Below, in pieces: positions 22,601 to 34,905 of a stretch of 64,000 nt of DNA (position 1 is the stretch's first letter; each line of letters begins with the position of its first letter). The translations under genes were made by a program, and so were the position numbers. The stretch is from Strongyloides papillosus (Eukaryota; Nematoda; Chromadorea; Rhabditida; Strongyloididae). A model generated the notes under the pieces. The model made no database searches and had not been told where the DNA came from. It saw only the letters and a program-made list of their open reading frames with translations. The DNA lies in assembly GCA_005656395.1 (NCBI GenBank), contig SRSI01000077.1:744001-808000 (forward strand), given 5' to 3'.

Positions 22601-23698
22601 AAAAAGTATAAAGATTTAGACGGATATTTTTGTACATCAATGAAAAGATGCATTTATAGAAATAATTCAAATATTCTTACCGATATTATGAGTGGTGAAG
22701 ATGATGAAAGTAATAATATTGGTAATAATAATAGTACTGGTAATGGTATTTGTGGTAGAAAGACAGTTCCTTACTCTACATATTGTTCTCTGCACATAAC
22801 TAATGGTCAACAACTTCAAAATATGTATACAAAATGTAAAGACTTAAATTGCCTTACAAATGTTTCTATGGGAGATTCATTGTTAACAGAAGGTTACTGT
22901 AGAACTCATTATGAACTTAATTTAAAACAAGATGAAATAAATATCAAAAATGATATTCAACCGGTTCAATATACTTCTCATCCTTCAAATATAATTTATA
23001 CTCCTTCAAGTCACCATCATTATGGATATGGAGGAGTTGAAGTTCGTGATGTTCCTTCTATTACAAAATCATCATCACAACATCAACAATCACAAACTCC
23101 ATCATCTACAGATCATAATATTCCAGTACATCAATCATCATCTTCTATTGGTATGATAATGAGTGGTAATAATAATAGTGGAATATCTTTAAATAGTAAT
23201 AATTCACAAGTATCAACAACCACAAATTACCAAGATATGATTATTTCTCCTCAAAATAATTCATACAATACATCAAATCCAATAATTGATCAGATACAGG
23301 ATTCTCTGCAGGCAGGTGATCCAGATGCCAGTCTTGAAGCAGCAGTTAGAGACTTAGGTTTTGATCAAAACGATATGAATGATTTGTTTAATTATGATGA
23401 TGAATATAATAGAGATTTGATGGTGAATAATTCATTATTTCAAGAAACTGAATTACCCGATTTATTATTACCATCTTCAGGAGATAACAATACATTGAAA
23501 GTATTAAGTGATAGTTCAGACTTAGGACACAATTGGGCAGATGTTGAACAATTTTTGTTGTCTGAGGGTCATAACATGAATACAGGTTCAAGTGATTATA
23601 TTCATCATCATGTAAATGGCCAAAGTCAACAATTACATTCAATAGATATGCAACATCAGCAACAAAATTCAGGTGATTCTTTCCATAACTTAGGATAA
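19688..23698 (+). CDS. INO80D: INO80D / KANSL2-type chromatin protein with two C3Hc3H zinc domains
   Basis: Three exons, 19688-19781, 19873-20637 and 20682-23698; 1291 aa. First zinc domain at about 245-312: [36 protein letters not shown] and YCSTH, split by intron 2. Then a long tract rich in Asn, Gln, His, Ser and Pro. A conserved linker follows ([20 protein letters not shown]) and a second zinc domain at about 918-1031 ([34 protein letters not shown]). The C-terminus is acidic and again low in complexity. The pair of domains, the DLFxxLGL linker and the GYC-x-H order fit INO80D better than KANSL2, which shares the zinc fold. Family knowledge: INO80D is a metazoan accessory subunit of the INO80 nucleosome remodeller in the nucleus. 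The longer length comes from the homopolymer-rich insertions. Confidence 0.82.
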
Positions 23699-24043
23699 AA
23701 GTTGTCATTAAAAAGACTTTTATAATTTTAATTAAATGTAAAGATAATGAAATTTTTACAAACGAAATATTATTTGAAAAATCCAAATGGAGAAATAATT
23801 TGCTTTTTTACTTTTATTTACGTCTTTAATTTTGATCTCTTGAGATGTAATAATCACACAGAACTACAATATTATACACTTTTTACACAAACATTTTCAA
23901 GATAAACAAAACTCGACATGTTATACAATATAGAATCTATTTAGATATAATATTTTTGTGTCTAATTAATTGTATATAAAATATAAAAGTTTTCTTTAAA
24001 TAATTAAAGTTTAATTTATAGAAACAGTATTTTCCCCCATAAA
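23699..24043. other. Intergenic between convergent genes, no gene seen
   Basis: About 345 bases shared by the 3' ends of the INO80D-like gene (plus) and dolichol kinase (minus). Nothing else visible. Confidence 0.55.
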
Positions 24044-25090
24044 TTAATAGTAACAATTATATAAAAAGACAAACCCAACAACCACGGGTAGAATGTTATC
24101 GTGTTTATTTGTTAAACTTTCTATAACACTTCCAACAACAGAGATTGTAATAATTTTCAGTACGCATATCAGCGTTATTGAATAGTTTTTTAATAGAAAA
24201 TATTCAGATATGAATAGCATTATTGTACTGCCAATTACAAATGCTATCGATCCCTCTAAACTCTTCCTTCTGGTACACGAATTATTAATAAAAGGGAGAA
24301 TTGTATTCCATTTTCTTCTGCCATATTTTGTTCCTACTATTGCCGCAACGGCATCGCCTACTCCTACCAAAGCTATTCCGGAGAAATGATACAATTTCAA
24401 AGATATCTGACCAAGAGAAACTGGCGACAAGATTATTGGCAGAAATAATCCTATCATTAAAAGAACCGGTGTAAGAATTAATTCCTTTGAATCTTGATCA
24501 TCTATAAATACTAGGAATATTCTATTTAAGATTTTTTTATATGGATAAATTGATAGCGAACGGCATGTCTAAAAAAATTATTGAAAAGTTATTTACAATT
24601 GGTTTACCTCTAAAATCAGATAAATAATGATAGATAATATTGAGGCAAGTCTTGTGAATTCAGGATCAAGATAAAGACCAGATAAAGCTATGACAGAACC
24701 AGTAAGATGAAAAAATTTCCTATAAATCGTGGAAGAAAATCGTTGTGAAGATACAATACCACAAAAAACAAAACTTAAAAACATAGAATGAGACCATAGT
24801 AGAAGTAATTGAATTCTAAAAAACATTAGATATGATCGAAGTAGATTTTACTTTTACCTTTTATAAGTACCATCAAAAACTCTGTAAAATAAAACTTTTG
24901 GAAGTTGACCAATTGAAATATCAAGTTGAAAACAAAAATTGACGAAAGCACCAGCGATAACAAAAACTAACCACAAATTTGCTCTTATGTAATTTTGCCT
25001 ATTAAAGAATACTCCAACAACAATTAAAATATAAGAAACTAAGGCAGTCAAAATTAATGTGTCATCGAAAAAATCATTTGACGATAACAT
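24044..25090 (-). CDS. DOLK: Dolichol kinase
   Basis: Three exons, 25090-24858, 24815-24608 and 24568-24044; 321 aa. A polytopic membrane protein with about eight hydrophobic helices. The enzyme uses CTP to phosphorylate dolichol in the ER, giving the lipid carrier for N-glycan precursors, O-mannose and GPI anchors. Diagnostic parts: RKFFHLTGSVIAL (conserved RKxFH), the SxRS-x-YPYKK region, and the C-terminal CTP-binding block LVGVGDAVAAIVGTKYG with RRKW, then RKSLEGSIAF. Phases (2, 0) are consistent with all junctions. Odd: yeast and human enzymes are 519-538 aa; this model lacks about 200 residues of N-terminal helices, while the catalytic C-terminal part is complete. An unrecognised upstream exon is possible but none was found before the next gene. 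Confidence 0.88.
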
Positions 25091-25481
25091 TATACATCAA
25101 GATGAATTTTTATTATTTAAATCACCACATTCCAGCAATTTATTATTTTATAGCGAAAAATGTGGTTAAATGTCACTAAATAGGAAATAATATGAGTCTT
25201 TCACTTTTTGGTATTATTTTTTTTAGTTAAAATTGATAAATTATTAAAAAAAAGTACTTCATTAATTGATGCTTTTGAAAGTATTGTGGAAACTAGGTTG
25301 TAATTTTTTTAAATAAAATTTTATAAAATTCTTTCTTCTAATAGAAAAAATCTCTGTTACACTTATAAATATATTTCTCCTTCTTATTACTGCAGATATA
25401 AATAAAAAACTACCGTTTAATATAATGTCTTTAAACATGCAAAATTAAAATATTTATTTAATAATAGAAAATCATAAACAA
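25091..25481. other. Intergenic between two minus-strand genes
   Basis: About 390 bases, 5' flank of dolichol kinase and 3' flank of the transporter gene. I looked here for a missing N-terminal exon of dolichol kinase and did not find one. Confidence 0.5.
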
Positions 25482-26941
25482 TTATAATTTTAATAAAACA
25501 TTATCTATATTAGAAGTTTTACGATGTCTTAATGAATATCTTTTAAAAACAACATATTGTACCAGTCCAACTAAAAGCGGAGTTAAAAATAAAACCGTTG
25601 TCATAGAATATTTAAGACCTATAAAATCCTCCGACGTTTGTGTCAACGCCTTTGAGATATATTTTTGATAACCAGATGAATTAAGATATGAAACAATTAC
25701 TATAGGAGTAATAGATTGTGCTGGCTTCATAATCAGTGAATTAATAGAAAAAACAAAAGATGATAAATATTTCGGGCGTGAATATCTTCGAGCATCATCT
25801 GCAATAAATTCCGACAATAGAATATTATATAATGGTGCGAATGAGTGAACGGTTATTGCATCAATAATCATAAAAATTAGTAATACTCTTGGTGAAAAAC
25901 TGAAATAATAAAGAATTGAAGACAAGATTGAAATAACAAATGAAAACATCATTGTTCTATAAGTTCCATAATATACAATTAACCTTTCGGAAAGTATTAT
26001 TATTATTTGAGGTCCCAGTGCTATTAAGATAACAAAAAGTGATCTTTTCCAAGATGATTCAGGAAAAATTGTCTTTGGTATGAGTAAATCTAGAGCAATT
26101 GAAAGGAAATTCAGATGAGCAACAGATCTGCAAGTATGAAGAAAAGATGTCAAAGTTATTATTTGGAAATCTTTTGCTCTTAATATTTGTTTAGACAATT
26201 TAAAAATTTTGTTTAATGACATAGACTGTAGTTCAACATTTTCCTCCAATGATTCACGATAAGTGTTTCGATAGTTTAAATTGTTATTGCTTTCTCCAAT
26301 GCCAGTGAAGTATAAAAAGATAAATGAAACAAAACCAACAACAATTGTAATGTTTTGAAAATTTGAAAAATTTGTCAAATTATTTGAAAATTTATCAACA
26401 ACACCAATAATGTTTACACTTGTCAAAATTGCTAATTGAGAATACTTCATAGCTTGTACTCTTTTTGTATGATCATTAGATGATTCAGCAAATAATGCAC
26501 CCCACGCTACTGATAAGCAGCTATAATAAGTAAATTTTACTTTTATCTAATAATAATTATATTGACGTACCTGTAAAATGCATCGTAAAAGAATAGACTG
26601 AATATTAAGTGAAAACCTTGTATTGTTGATGACTCTTTACTAGTTGACCATGGAAACCACAAAGAAAGGAAACTAAAAACAAGAAATGGCCCAAATAATA
26701 AAAATATTCTATTTCTATGTCGCATCCAATTACTGCCGAAATCCTGTAAATATCCGAATAACGGATCATTTATTGCATTCCATATCATAAAAAATATTTG
26801 ACCTATGCTAAACCAGTACTGTGAAATATGATAAATGTTTAGAAAAACTTTGACATATGAATACATAAACAAAGATTGCATTAAACTTAATGCTAATTGT
26901 CCAAAAAATAACGATCCATTTCTTCCAATGCGTAAAGCCAT
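25482..26941 (-). CDS. MFSD13A: MFS-type membrane protein, MFSD13A / TMEM180 family
   Basis: Two exons, 26941-26571 and 26520-25482, joined inside a Ser codon across a 50-nt intron; 469 aa (human 517). Twelve-helix transporter-like fold. The N-terminal part has the family signature FMIWNAINDPLFGYLQD, followed by a basic loop (RHRNRIFLLFGP) and FPWSTS, then LFFYDAFYS at the end of exon 1 and SVAWGALFAE after it. The large loop around residues 230-255 is acidic. C-terminal half: FLHTCRSVAHLNFL, SFAPLYNILLSEFIADD. Family knowledge: TMEM180 looks like a glycoside-cation symporter-type MFS member but its substrate is unknown, so none is claimed. It lies head-to-tail with dolichol kinase, 390 bp apart. 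Confidence 0.8.
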
Positions 26942-29502
26942 AGATAAACAGAATTTAATATTGATTATACCTAATTTTTTTTGCTACCTGTTAAAAAACA
27001 ACTTATTATTATGCAATAAATAAATTAAATTTATATTTTCCAACTAATTATTCTGTATATTCTTACAGAGATTGTTCTCGTACTTCTTATTCCAAAAGAA
27101 GGCGCCAATATCATCTTCTCACCAATATCAAGTTCTGTATTTAATAAAATTACCTTTAAATTTATTACATCCTCTCACCTATCCCTTTATTATCTATTAA
27201 TTTTTGTTTATTTTAATTGGTTATAAAGAACTCTTCATAGAGTGTTTTAGCTTTCATCACTGAAAGATACATTCTTAATGTCCAAAAATCCGGGAGAGGC
27301 TCTTGACGACACATTAATTACTTTTAGGATATGATATTTTGTATAAATTTCGGTATATTTTTTTACTGTACAATTTGTAAATTTAAGTTAGGATACTTCC
27401 TTTTGAATCTTTATCCAATGTTTTTTATAAGTCTATATATTTCTTTGTTTAGTATATTTTTACCACAAAAATATTTTTATTATCGACTATCATCCATATT
27501 AATATATGTAAATAAAGGACTAATCATCGTGTCGCTTCAAAGATTACGTTGATACATATTCTTCCAACTGACAGAAAAATCTGAATTTCAAGTATTATTC
27601 GTGTAGTTGGAAAGAATGTCTGTCACAAGTTATTATTTCAACAACTAATGTGTTAAATATATATGAGTTTGAAGAAATTAGTATGTTTTTGAAGTCGTTG
27701 ATCATTTAATATTTAAAAATTGTTGGACATATATTATAGTTTCATACCTAGTATCAATCATTTAAAATTTTTCACAATTAGGAATTTGAAAGATATTTTT
27801 CTAGTTTCATCTTGTAGTTGTAATGAAGAAAATTATCAAATACAGTAAATATTTATTTTACCATGGTGGGAATAGTTATACTATATTCTATTGCTGGAAG
27901 ATAGTGGAGCTCATTATTTTTAAAATGTGTTTTCGATTTTTTTCTAATCAATTCTCGCTTTTTTTAAAATTAAAAAAAAACACTAATTTGTCGATATAAA
28001 TGAAGTGTGTTTAATATTAAAAATAAGATGGTTTTCATAAAAAAAGAAATATAAGCTGTTTGTTTGTTATGGATTGATGGGAATATTCGTTGTGTCTATA
28101 TTAATATGTAGAGAAAAGATAATTTAAGACCCATTATTTTTTTAAATTTAAATATTTTTATTTCACACCACGTGTCTTAAAGTTACCCAGTTAAATAATG
28201 ATTCATTCCTGTTCTTGTTTATCAATGTATGATGCATATATATAAATATTTTTTTATAGCTTTATGAGTCATAAAAATTTTTAGCATTATCTGTTGTTAA
28301 AATAATAAATATATAAATTATATAGCTATGTGAAATGTTATATTTATTTAACATGGTGACAAAAATGCCTTTACACTGAGAATTTATATTATCTTTTAAA
28401 AAAATCTAATAATTTCCGTTATAAAAGTTACATTTTATAAACTTGATTTCTGAGTATTAATAGATACTATATTTAATTTATGCCTGAATTTAATTACACA
28501 ACTGTTAAAATAGTATATGGCTTATTTCTAAAAATGGTTTTATTATAAATTGTTATTAAAAAAATATATAATGATTTAAAAGAGATTATCATGATGTAAT
28601 GACAGTTTTAATACAATTAGTATTATATGTACACCAAATCTTGCTATCTCTTACTACAAATAAATTCACAAAGTGTAGTCTTAGTTTAAAACTTTTATTA
28701 TATACGCTTTTGTCTCATTAATCCCTTTTTCTTTGTGATCTTATCTTCTAAATTATACGTTATATTTTATTCCTCTACTCTTATTTTAAAGACAAATTCT
28801 GTTAGTAATATCGTTATTAATAATTATTTTTTAATCGATTAACATATAAGTTTTCAAGATGTTGGGAAGATTTATTATTATCCAAACGTTACATTTTTCT
28901 ACTACTATTGAAGAGAAGACATTTTAATCAATTGTGATACTTTAGTGAAAATGACATTGAATATGTATAGTATTTTATATTTATAACGATAAATTTAAGT
29001 TTATCAATTAGAATTTCTTTTCATAGTTGGCATTAATAGCTGTTGTCCATAATTGAATATTGATGCAAAATTACTATGTATATATAGATGCCTTTTTCCA
29101 CAATTATTTTTCTTATTGATAACCGTTGGATTATGTAACTTTTCAGGAAAAACAATGACTCATTTAATATTAATAATAAATATTGTTTAACAAAAAGGAT
29201 ATCACCTAGTTTTTTAAAATTTATAAAAATGTATGTCCTTTTATACATTTTCTTTTATTCTTAATTTTACTTTGTTAATGTTTATGTTTTTAATTTCTAA
29301 ATTGTTTAATAGGATAGATTCAGTTATTCTGAGATTTTATTATATTTCTCTGTTCAATTCTTATCGTTTTAATCGATTATATTCTCCGATAAATTATATA
29401 TGTGATATTGAGATTTTTAACAATTTTTTCGAATTAATACAATTTTAGCCATTTTAAGAGGAAATATTTATTAATACTATTATTTCATTAATAACTATTG
29501 AA
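26942..29502. other. Long intergenic region between divergent genes, no gene seen
   Basis: About 2.6 kb between MFSD13A (minus) and the TLCD gene (plus). Open frames at 27331, 29033 and 29233 are AT-driven hydrophobic strings without family signals. Near 28170 lies the palindrome CACGTG (E-box core) in a stretch that is slightly less AT-rich; this is only a motif match. Confidence 0.5.
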
Positions 29503-30503
29503 ATGCTGGGTTTGACCAATGACGATTTGAAGGTTGTTGGTTTGACATTTTTATACATTGTCATATCCCTTCTTTCCTTCAGATTACTCCAATTTGCTGT
29601 TCGTTGGTATCTTTTTGGTAAATGTACTTTTAGAACCTTTTCTTACTTCACCAATAGAAGAGCTCAAAGTAGAGATAGTGTGTCGCTTCAACAAATTCCA
29701 CCAAATAAAAAATGGAGAATTTCAAACGAAGTCGTTTCATTATTCCATTCAATTGTTTCAGGCCTTTGGGCTTTATATGCAATTCTTTATTATCCTGATT
29801 TGGTTTCTGATATGGTTGGTTATCAACACAAAATTGCAACATATCTGGTGAGTTTTAACTTTTTTAATACTAATCTTTTAATGTATTTTTAAAGGTGTAT
29901 ATGTCATTTGGATACATTGTTCATGATCTTATTGATCTTTTGGTTAACGAAAGATCAGTTAGAATAATTGAATTGTTGTTCCATCATGTTGTTGTTATCT
30001 CTGCTTTTTTAATCACATTAATTACAAATAAATATCTTGGTTTGGTTACATTAGGACTTTTAATGGAGCTAAATAGTATATTTTTACACACAAGATCCTT
30101 ATTGAATTTATATGGCACTAAGAAGAGTACCGTAGCTTTTAAATTGATTGCTTTATGTAATATTGTAACATTTATGATCTTTCGTATGGCTGTATCTTCT
30201 TATTTACTTTATTGGATAGTTTCAAATTTCCAGAATATGAATATTGTCATAGGAATTATTTCATTTTTGGTTATTCTTTCACTTGCAATTACTAACACTG
30301 TACTTTGTTATCGGGTTATGGCTGCTGATGGATTACTAGGAAAAAATAAACAAAGATCAAATATACCAGTTAAGGATGATGAGGATACGGAAGAAGAAGG
30401 TTCAGTATCACCAGGAGTTTTAAATAATGATGTTTTAATTGCAATCCGTCATGAGGGTGTTACACAATCATTAGTTAATGAATCGGTTCAGACTATAGAT
30501 TAA
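29503..30503 (+). CDS. TLCD1: TLC-domain membrane protein, TLCD1/TLCD2 (FLD-1) type
   Basis: Two exons, 29503-29847 and 29895-30503, phase 0; 317 aa. About six to seven helices in a TRAM-LAG1-CLN8 fold. Visible: VVSLFHSIVSGLWALYAIL, YMSFGYIVHDLIDLL, the conserved double His in LLFHHVVVISAF, and LLMELNSIFLHTRSLL, which is the best match to TLCD1/2 (LLLELNS-x-x-LHxR). A polar acidic C-terminal tail follows. Family knowledge: TLCD1/2 and C. elegans FLD-1 limit the content of long polyunsaturated fatty acids in membrane phospholipids and so membrane fluidity; they sit in the plasma membrane and act opposite to AdipoR2/PAQR-2. Odd: the 47-nt intron ends in TTAAAG, an AAG acceptor. The size is close to other TLCD proteins with a longer tail. 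Confidence 0.85.
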
Positions 30504-31718
30504 ATATTAAAACGAATGTCTTATAGTATCTCAATAATTTTTTAATTAATTTTTCTTATTATTATAATGGCTAATATATTAACAACGTTAAATATTGCAT
30601 ATATTCTTTTACTTCTATATTTACAGTAGGTCTACCAGATACTCAATACATGTGTATTAAATAAAGCATAATTATCGTCTTTTAAAGATTGGGATGTATC
30701 TTTGTGATTTCTCCTATTCTTTCAATATAATTATTGTAATTTGATTTTTATCATTATTTATCTTGTAAGATGCCAATATTATGTTTTTTCACTTTCTATT
30801 TTGTATCACTCTGTAAAGGATAATAAATTTTTGTTTTTCTAAATGGTAAATATTTTTGGTAATTTTATTATTTGCATGTTGACTAATTTTGAAAGAATAT
30901 CTCATATAAATTATTGGAAAAGAATGATATTTTTTGCACGAAAAAACAAATGTGTTTATATTAATTTCAATTTTATACAAATATTTTAAATAATATCATC
31001 GTAGCTTATAATGCATAACATTTTTAAGTCAGCAATTTTATACAAAAAAAATTTACAAATATAAATACTTTTTGTTAGAACTATAATTAACACAATTTAA
31101 AACTGTTAAGTATTTTAAAAAATTTTAATATAACATAATAAAGGTGTTACAAAAAAAAGATTTATATAAACAGAATGAAAGATAGAAAACAGTTTGACAA
31201 GTATCTTGTAATAGTTAAGTGATTTAAATATGTTTTTAAAACTATCATTTAACATATTTAGGAGCATGAACAAGTGATTTATTATATGTAGATTTCTATA
31301 TTAAGATTTATTATCTGATATATATATAAGTGAAAAGTATTTCTATTAAATTATTTGTTTAGGTAAAATTAATATAAAAATTTTTTATACATAACCGGAA
31401 CTTCTTTTAAAATTCATAATTTTAAATTATAAATATTAGAAATGTTTTAAAAATTCTTTGTGTATTTTCAAGAACATTGTAAAAATGGCTATTCATATTT
31501 TCCTCTTTTAAATAGATTTTCTATACCAATTAATTCTTCTTTCATCTAAAATGAGTTACTTTATCTTTTTGTAGACGTTTATTATTCTATTTTCAAGGTT
31601 ATATATGTGATTAGCGTTTTATTCATGTTTGATGTTTTATCTTTCAATCAATTCGTTTTTCTAACCTCTTTTTACAAGAGTTTTTTACTTATATTTATTT
31701 TAAATTTATGAGCAAAAG
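30504..31718. other. Intergenic, no gene seen
   Basis: About 1.2 kb between two plus-strand genes. Strongly AT-rich, no open frame with protein-like character, no repeat of note. Confidence 0.55.
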
Positions 31719-33893
31719 ATGAAAAAACATGTTGTGTTGAGAAATAAATTAATGATATGGTTTATAATTATTATGGTATTTGTTTTTTTATGGATAACTG
31801 TAACATTACTTTTCTTTATAATAAATGATAACGTAAGTTTATTGTTAAATCAAATTATTTATTTTTAGTTTAAAGTTATAAAAGAATATAAAGAAATAAA
31901 GGAAAATGTTGATACATTTAATGGTCACAAAATTCAAGTTGTTGTTGGTCATTACATTTCTTCACCAACAAAAAAAGCTAAAATTAATTATACGTATGAG
32001 GAGTTAAATGCCAATTCTTATAATCCACAAAAAGGTTATGGTTCCGATGGTTTATCTGTACATTTAAATAAACAACAACAATCATTAGGAAAACATTTAT
32101 TTGAAATTAATCAATTCAACTTGGTAGCAAGTGATCTCATCTTTGCGAATCGATCATTGCCAGATCAAAGAAGAAAAAAATGCAGAAATATAAAATATGA
32201 CAATAACCTACCCGATACATCTATCATAATTGTGTTTCATAATGAAGCTTATAGTACATTAATAAGAACTATAACAAGTGTAATTAATAGATCTCCATTA
32301 AAATTATTGAAAGAAATAATTCTTGTTGATGATTTTAGTTCTAGAACCTTTTTAAAAAAAGAATTAGAAAATTTTGTTATTAAACAACCAATTAAGATAA
32401 AAATAATAAGATCGAAAGTGAGAGTTGGTTTAATAAAGGCACGATTAATGGGAGCTAATGAAGCTATTGGAAAAGTTTTAACATTTCTAGATAGTCATTG
32501 TGAGTGTACAATTGGTTGGTTAGAACCACTTTTACAAAGAATTAAAGATAACAGAAATAATGTTCCTTGTCCTGTTATTGATGTAATTAATGATGAAACA
32601 TTTTCATATCAAAAAGGAATAGACATTTTTAGGGGAGGTTTTAATTGGAATCTTCAATTTCGTTGGTATTCAATGTCTTCAAAAGTTTTTAAAGAAAGAA
32701 CAGATTCTACCGCTCCAATTCCAACACCAACAATGGCTGGCGGATTGTTTTCCATTGATAGAGATTACTTCTATGAAATAGGATCCTATGATAATAATCT
32801 TGATATATGGGGTGGTGAAAACATAGAAATGAGTTTTAGGATATGGCAATGCTCTGGAAGAATTGAAATAATAGTTTGTTCAAGAGTAGGACATATATTT
32901 AGAAAATCATCACCTCATGATTTTCCAAAAGGTAAATCTTCAAATGCCGTAATTTTTGAGAATTTGGCTAGAGTTGCTGAAGTTTGGATGGATGATTGGA
33001 AATATTTGTTTTATCAAACAAGCAATTTAGCAAAAAATATTAGCAAAAGAATAGATGTATCAGATAGAATAGAATTAAGAAAAAAATTGAAATGTAAAAA
33101 TTTTGAATGGTACTTAAAAAATATTTGGACGGATCATTTTTTACCAATGCCTAATGATCGTTTTGGAAGGGTAAGTAAATGATATAAAAATTGAATCTGT
33201 TGGATCATTATGCATTTTTCTTTTAGATTATTCACGGTGAAAGTCTAGAAAATAATAAAGAATCTTGTTTACATTGGTATACAATTTCTAAAGGTAATAA
33301 AAGACCAAAAATGCATAATTGTTCAATGGTTCATTTTGATTCTACTGAGGTAAGCTAATATCATTTATCTTTAGATTAAACATATTGCTATAAATACCTG
33401 CTTAACTGTAAAATATATTAATATTAAAAAACGAATATATAAAGTAATTTCATATTCTTGTACTTTGGGTTCAGATTGGTATCAGGTTCGCCTTTTTTAA
33501 ATTTATATGTAAACTTTTTAGATATGGTTAATTAACGAAAAGGGTCAGATACGAAGTGATGAAAATGTTTGCCTATCAGCTTCTCCTAATGGAGGTTCTG
33601 GTACCGACTATCAATTGCAGGCAAAAGAATGTATGGATTATGATATTGAATATTGGAAATTTGATACAACTGTAAGTTTTAAAAAAAAATCATAAATTAT
33701 TCTTTTTTTTATTAAGTATAACAATTTTGTCCATTTAAATAGTGGATTATGCTTAGGTAAACCATCAAAAAATCAATTTAATGAAAGTGGAAATATTATC
33801 GCCAATGCAGATGAATATATTCCAAAAATAGATAAATGTAACTATCAAAAAAATCAAGAATGGAGTATAATTGACTTTAAATGGAGACATTAA
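31719..33893 (+). CDS. Polypeptide N-acetylgalactosaminyltransferase (ppGalNAc-T)
   Basis: Five exons, 31719-31832, 31869-33170, 33227-33349, 33522-33671 and 33717-33893, all phase 0; 621 aa. Type II Golgi enzyme that starts mucin-type O-glycosylation by adding GalNAc from UDP-GalNAc to Ser/Thr. Exon 1 is a short cytosolic tail plus the membrane anchor (FIIIMVFVFLWITVTLLFF). Then the stem, SDLIFANRSLPDQR, the GT-A domain starting TSIIIVFHNEAYSTLIRT, the metal site DSHCE (Asp/His near 246-248), WNLQFRW, and the Gal/GalNAc-T motif AGGLFSIDRDYF ... DIWGGENIEMSFRIWQCSG. The end is a ricin-type lectin domain (HLNSGLCLGK, WSIIDFKW). Which GLY paralogue this is cannot be said. The last intron uses an AAG acceptor (TTATTAAG); no other junction keeps the lectin frame. 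Confidence 0.93.
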
Positions 33894-34905
33894 TTAGAAA
33901 ATATTATTTATGTTATAAATATTTATAACTATTATATTATCAATATTTACAGTTATATATAAAAAACAAAGTTTTATTTATTAAGAATTATTAAAAATGC
34001 TAAAAAATTACGTTGAAAATACCAATGATATTTAATATCACGAAAATATCCCGAGGATCTCAAGAACAATAAAATTAGGACTATCAAGTGATCTTAAAAT
34101 ACCTTTCCTATCGTAATGAAATTTGAACTTTGAAAGTTTCTATAATGGAATAGATGAATTAGGTACTTTATTACAACAAGAGTAAAGCATAATTGCCTTC
34201 CTTGATTAATTATATTTATGAAGATATGATTTTAAAAATGAAATATGTATTAAGAAGTAGTCTTATTATAATACATTAACTAATTTTAATTATTAATGAA
34301 GATTTCTGAAAAATAAAAAAAATACTTTACAATTGTAGCTTGTATTAAATTATTAGTAAAAGTGGATTGACTGCTGTTTTAAAAAATTATAATTTTGTTT
34401 TTCATACACTACATAAATTATAACATTAATGAGAATCTTAAATTAATAAACAAGTGGAAATACAACATTTAAATTACAATTTTTTTTATCATTGCTAGAA
34501 AAAAGAAAGTAGCGATTTTAATGTTATAAGAAATAACCCATTTGATTTTCTACCAGAAATGGTTTACCTTTTCTTGTCGCATACATATACTAAATTAAGT
34601 ATAAATGAACTAATCTAAATAAATGGTAAAGAGAGATTATTTACTTGTATGTCAGATTCGTTACTATAAACTAGAAATATCTCAAAAATACATTGTAAAA
34701 ACAAACTAAGGGATTTATTTTACTTTTGATACAAATATAATATTGAAGTCAGTACTTATAATTCATGGTATATACAAATAGTTTTATTTTTCAAATATAT
34801 CTTTTTAGGTGTTATAGAAAATAAATAATAAAATTTACTTCACAAAAGTATATGTAAATTATAGTGATTTTATAAAGTCCAGGAAAACAAAGACACATCA
34901 ATGTT
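33894..34905. other. Intergenic between convergent genes, no gene seen
   Basis: About 1 kb, AT-rich. It must hold the 3' ends of the GalNAc-transferase (plus) and the tudor-type gene (minus). No open frame of interest. Confidence 0.55.

Noticed and set aside
26835..29448. Several short frames in the 2.6-kb gap
   Set aside because: All are hydrophobic AT-biased strings without start context, domains or neighbours in phase.
34080..34200. Possible relic coding fragment near 34.1 kb
   Set aside because: No consistent frame or family match on either strand.
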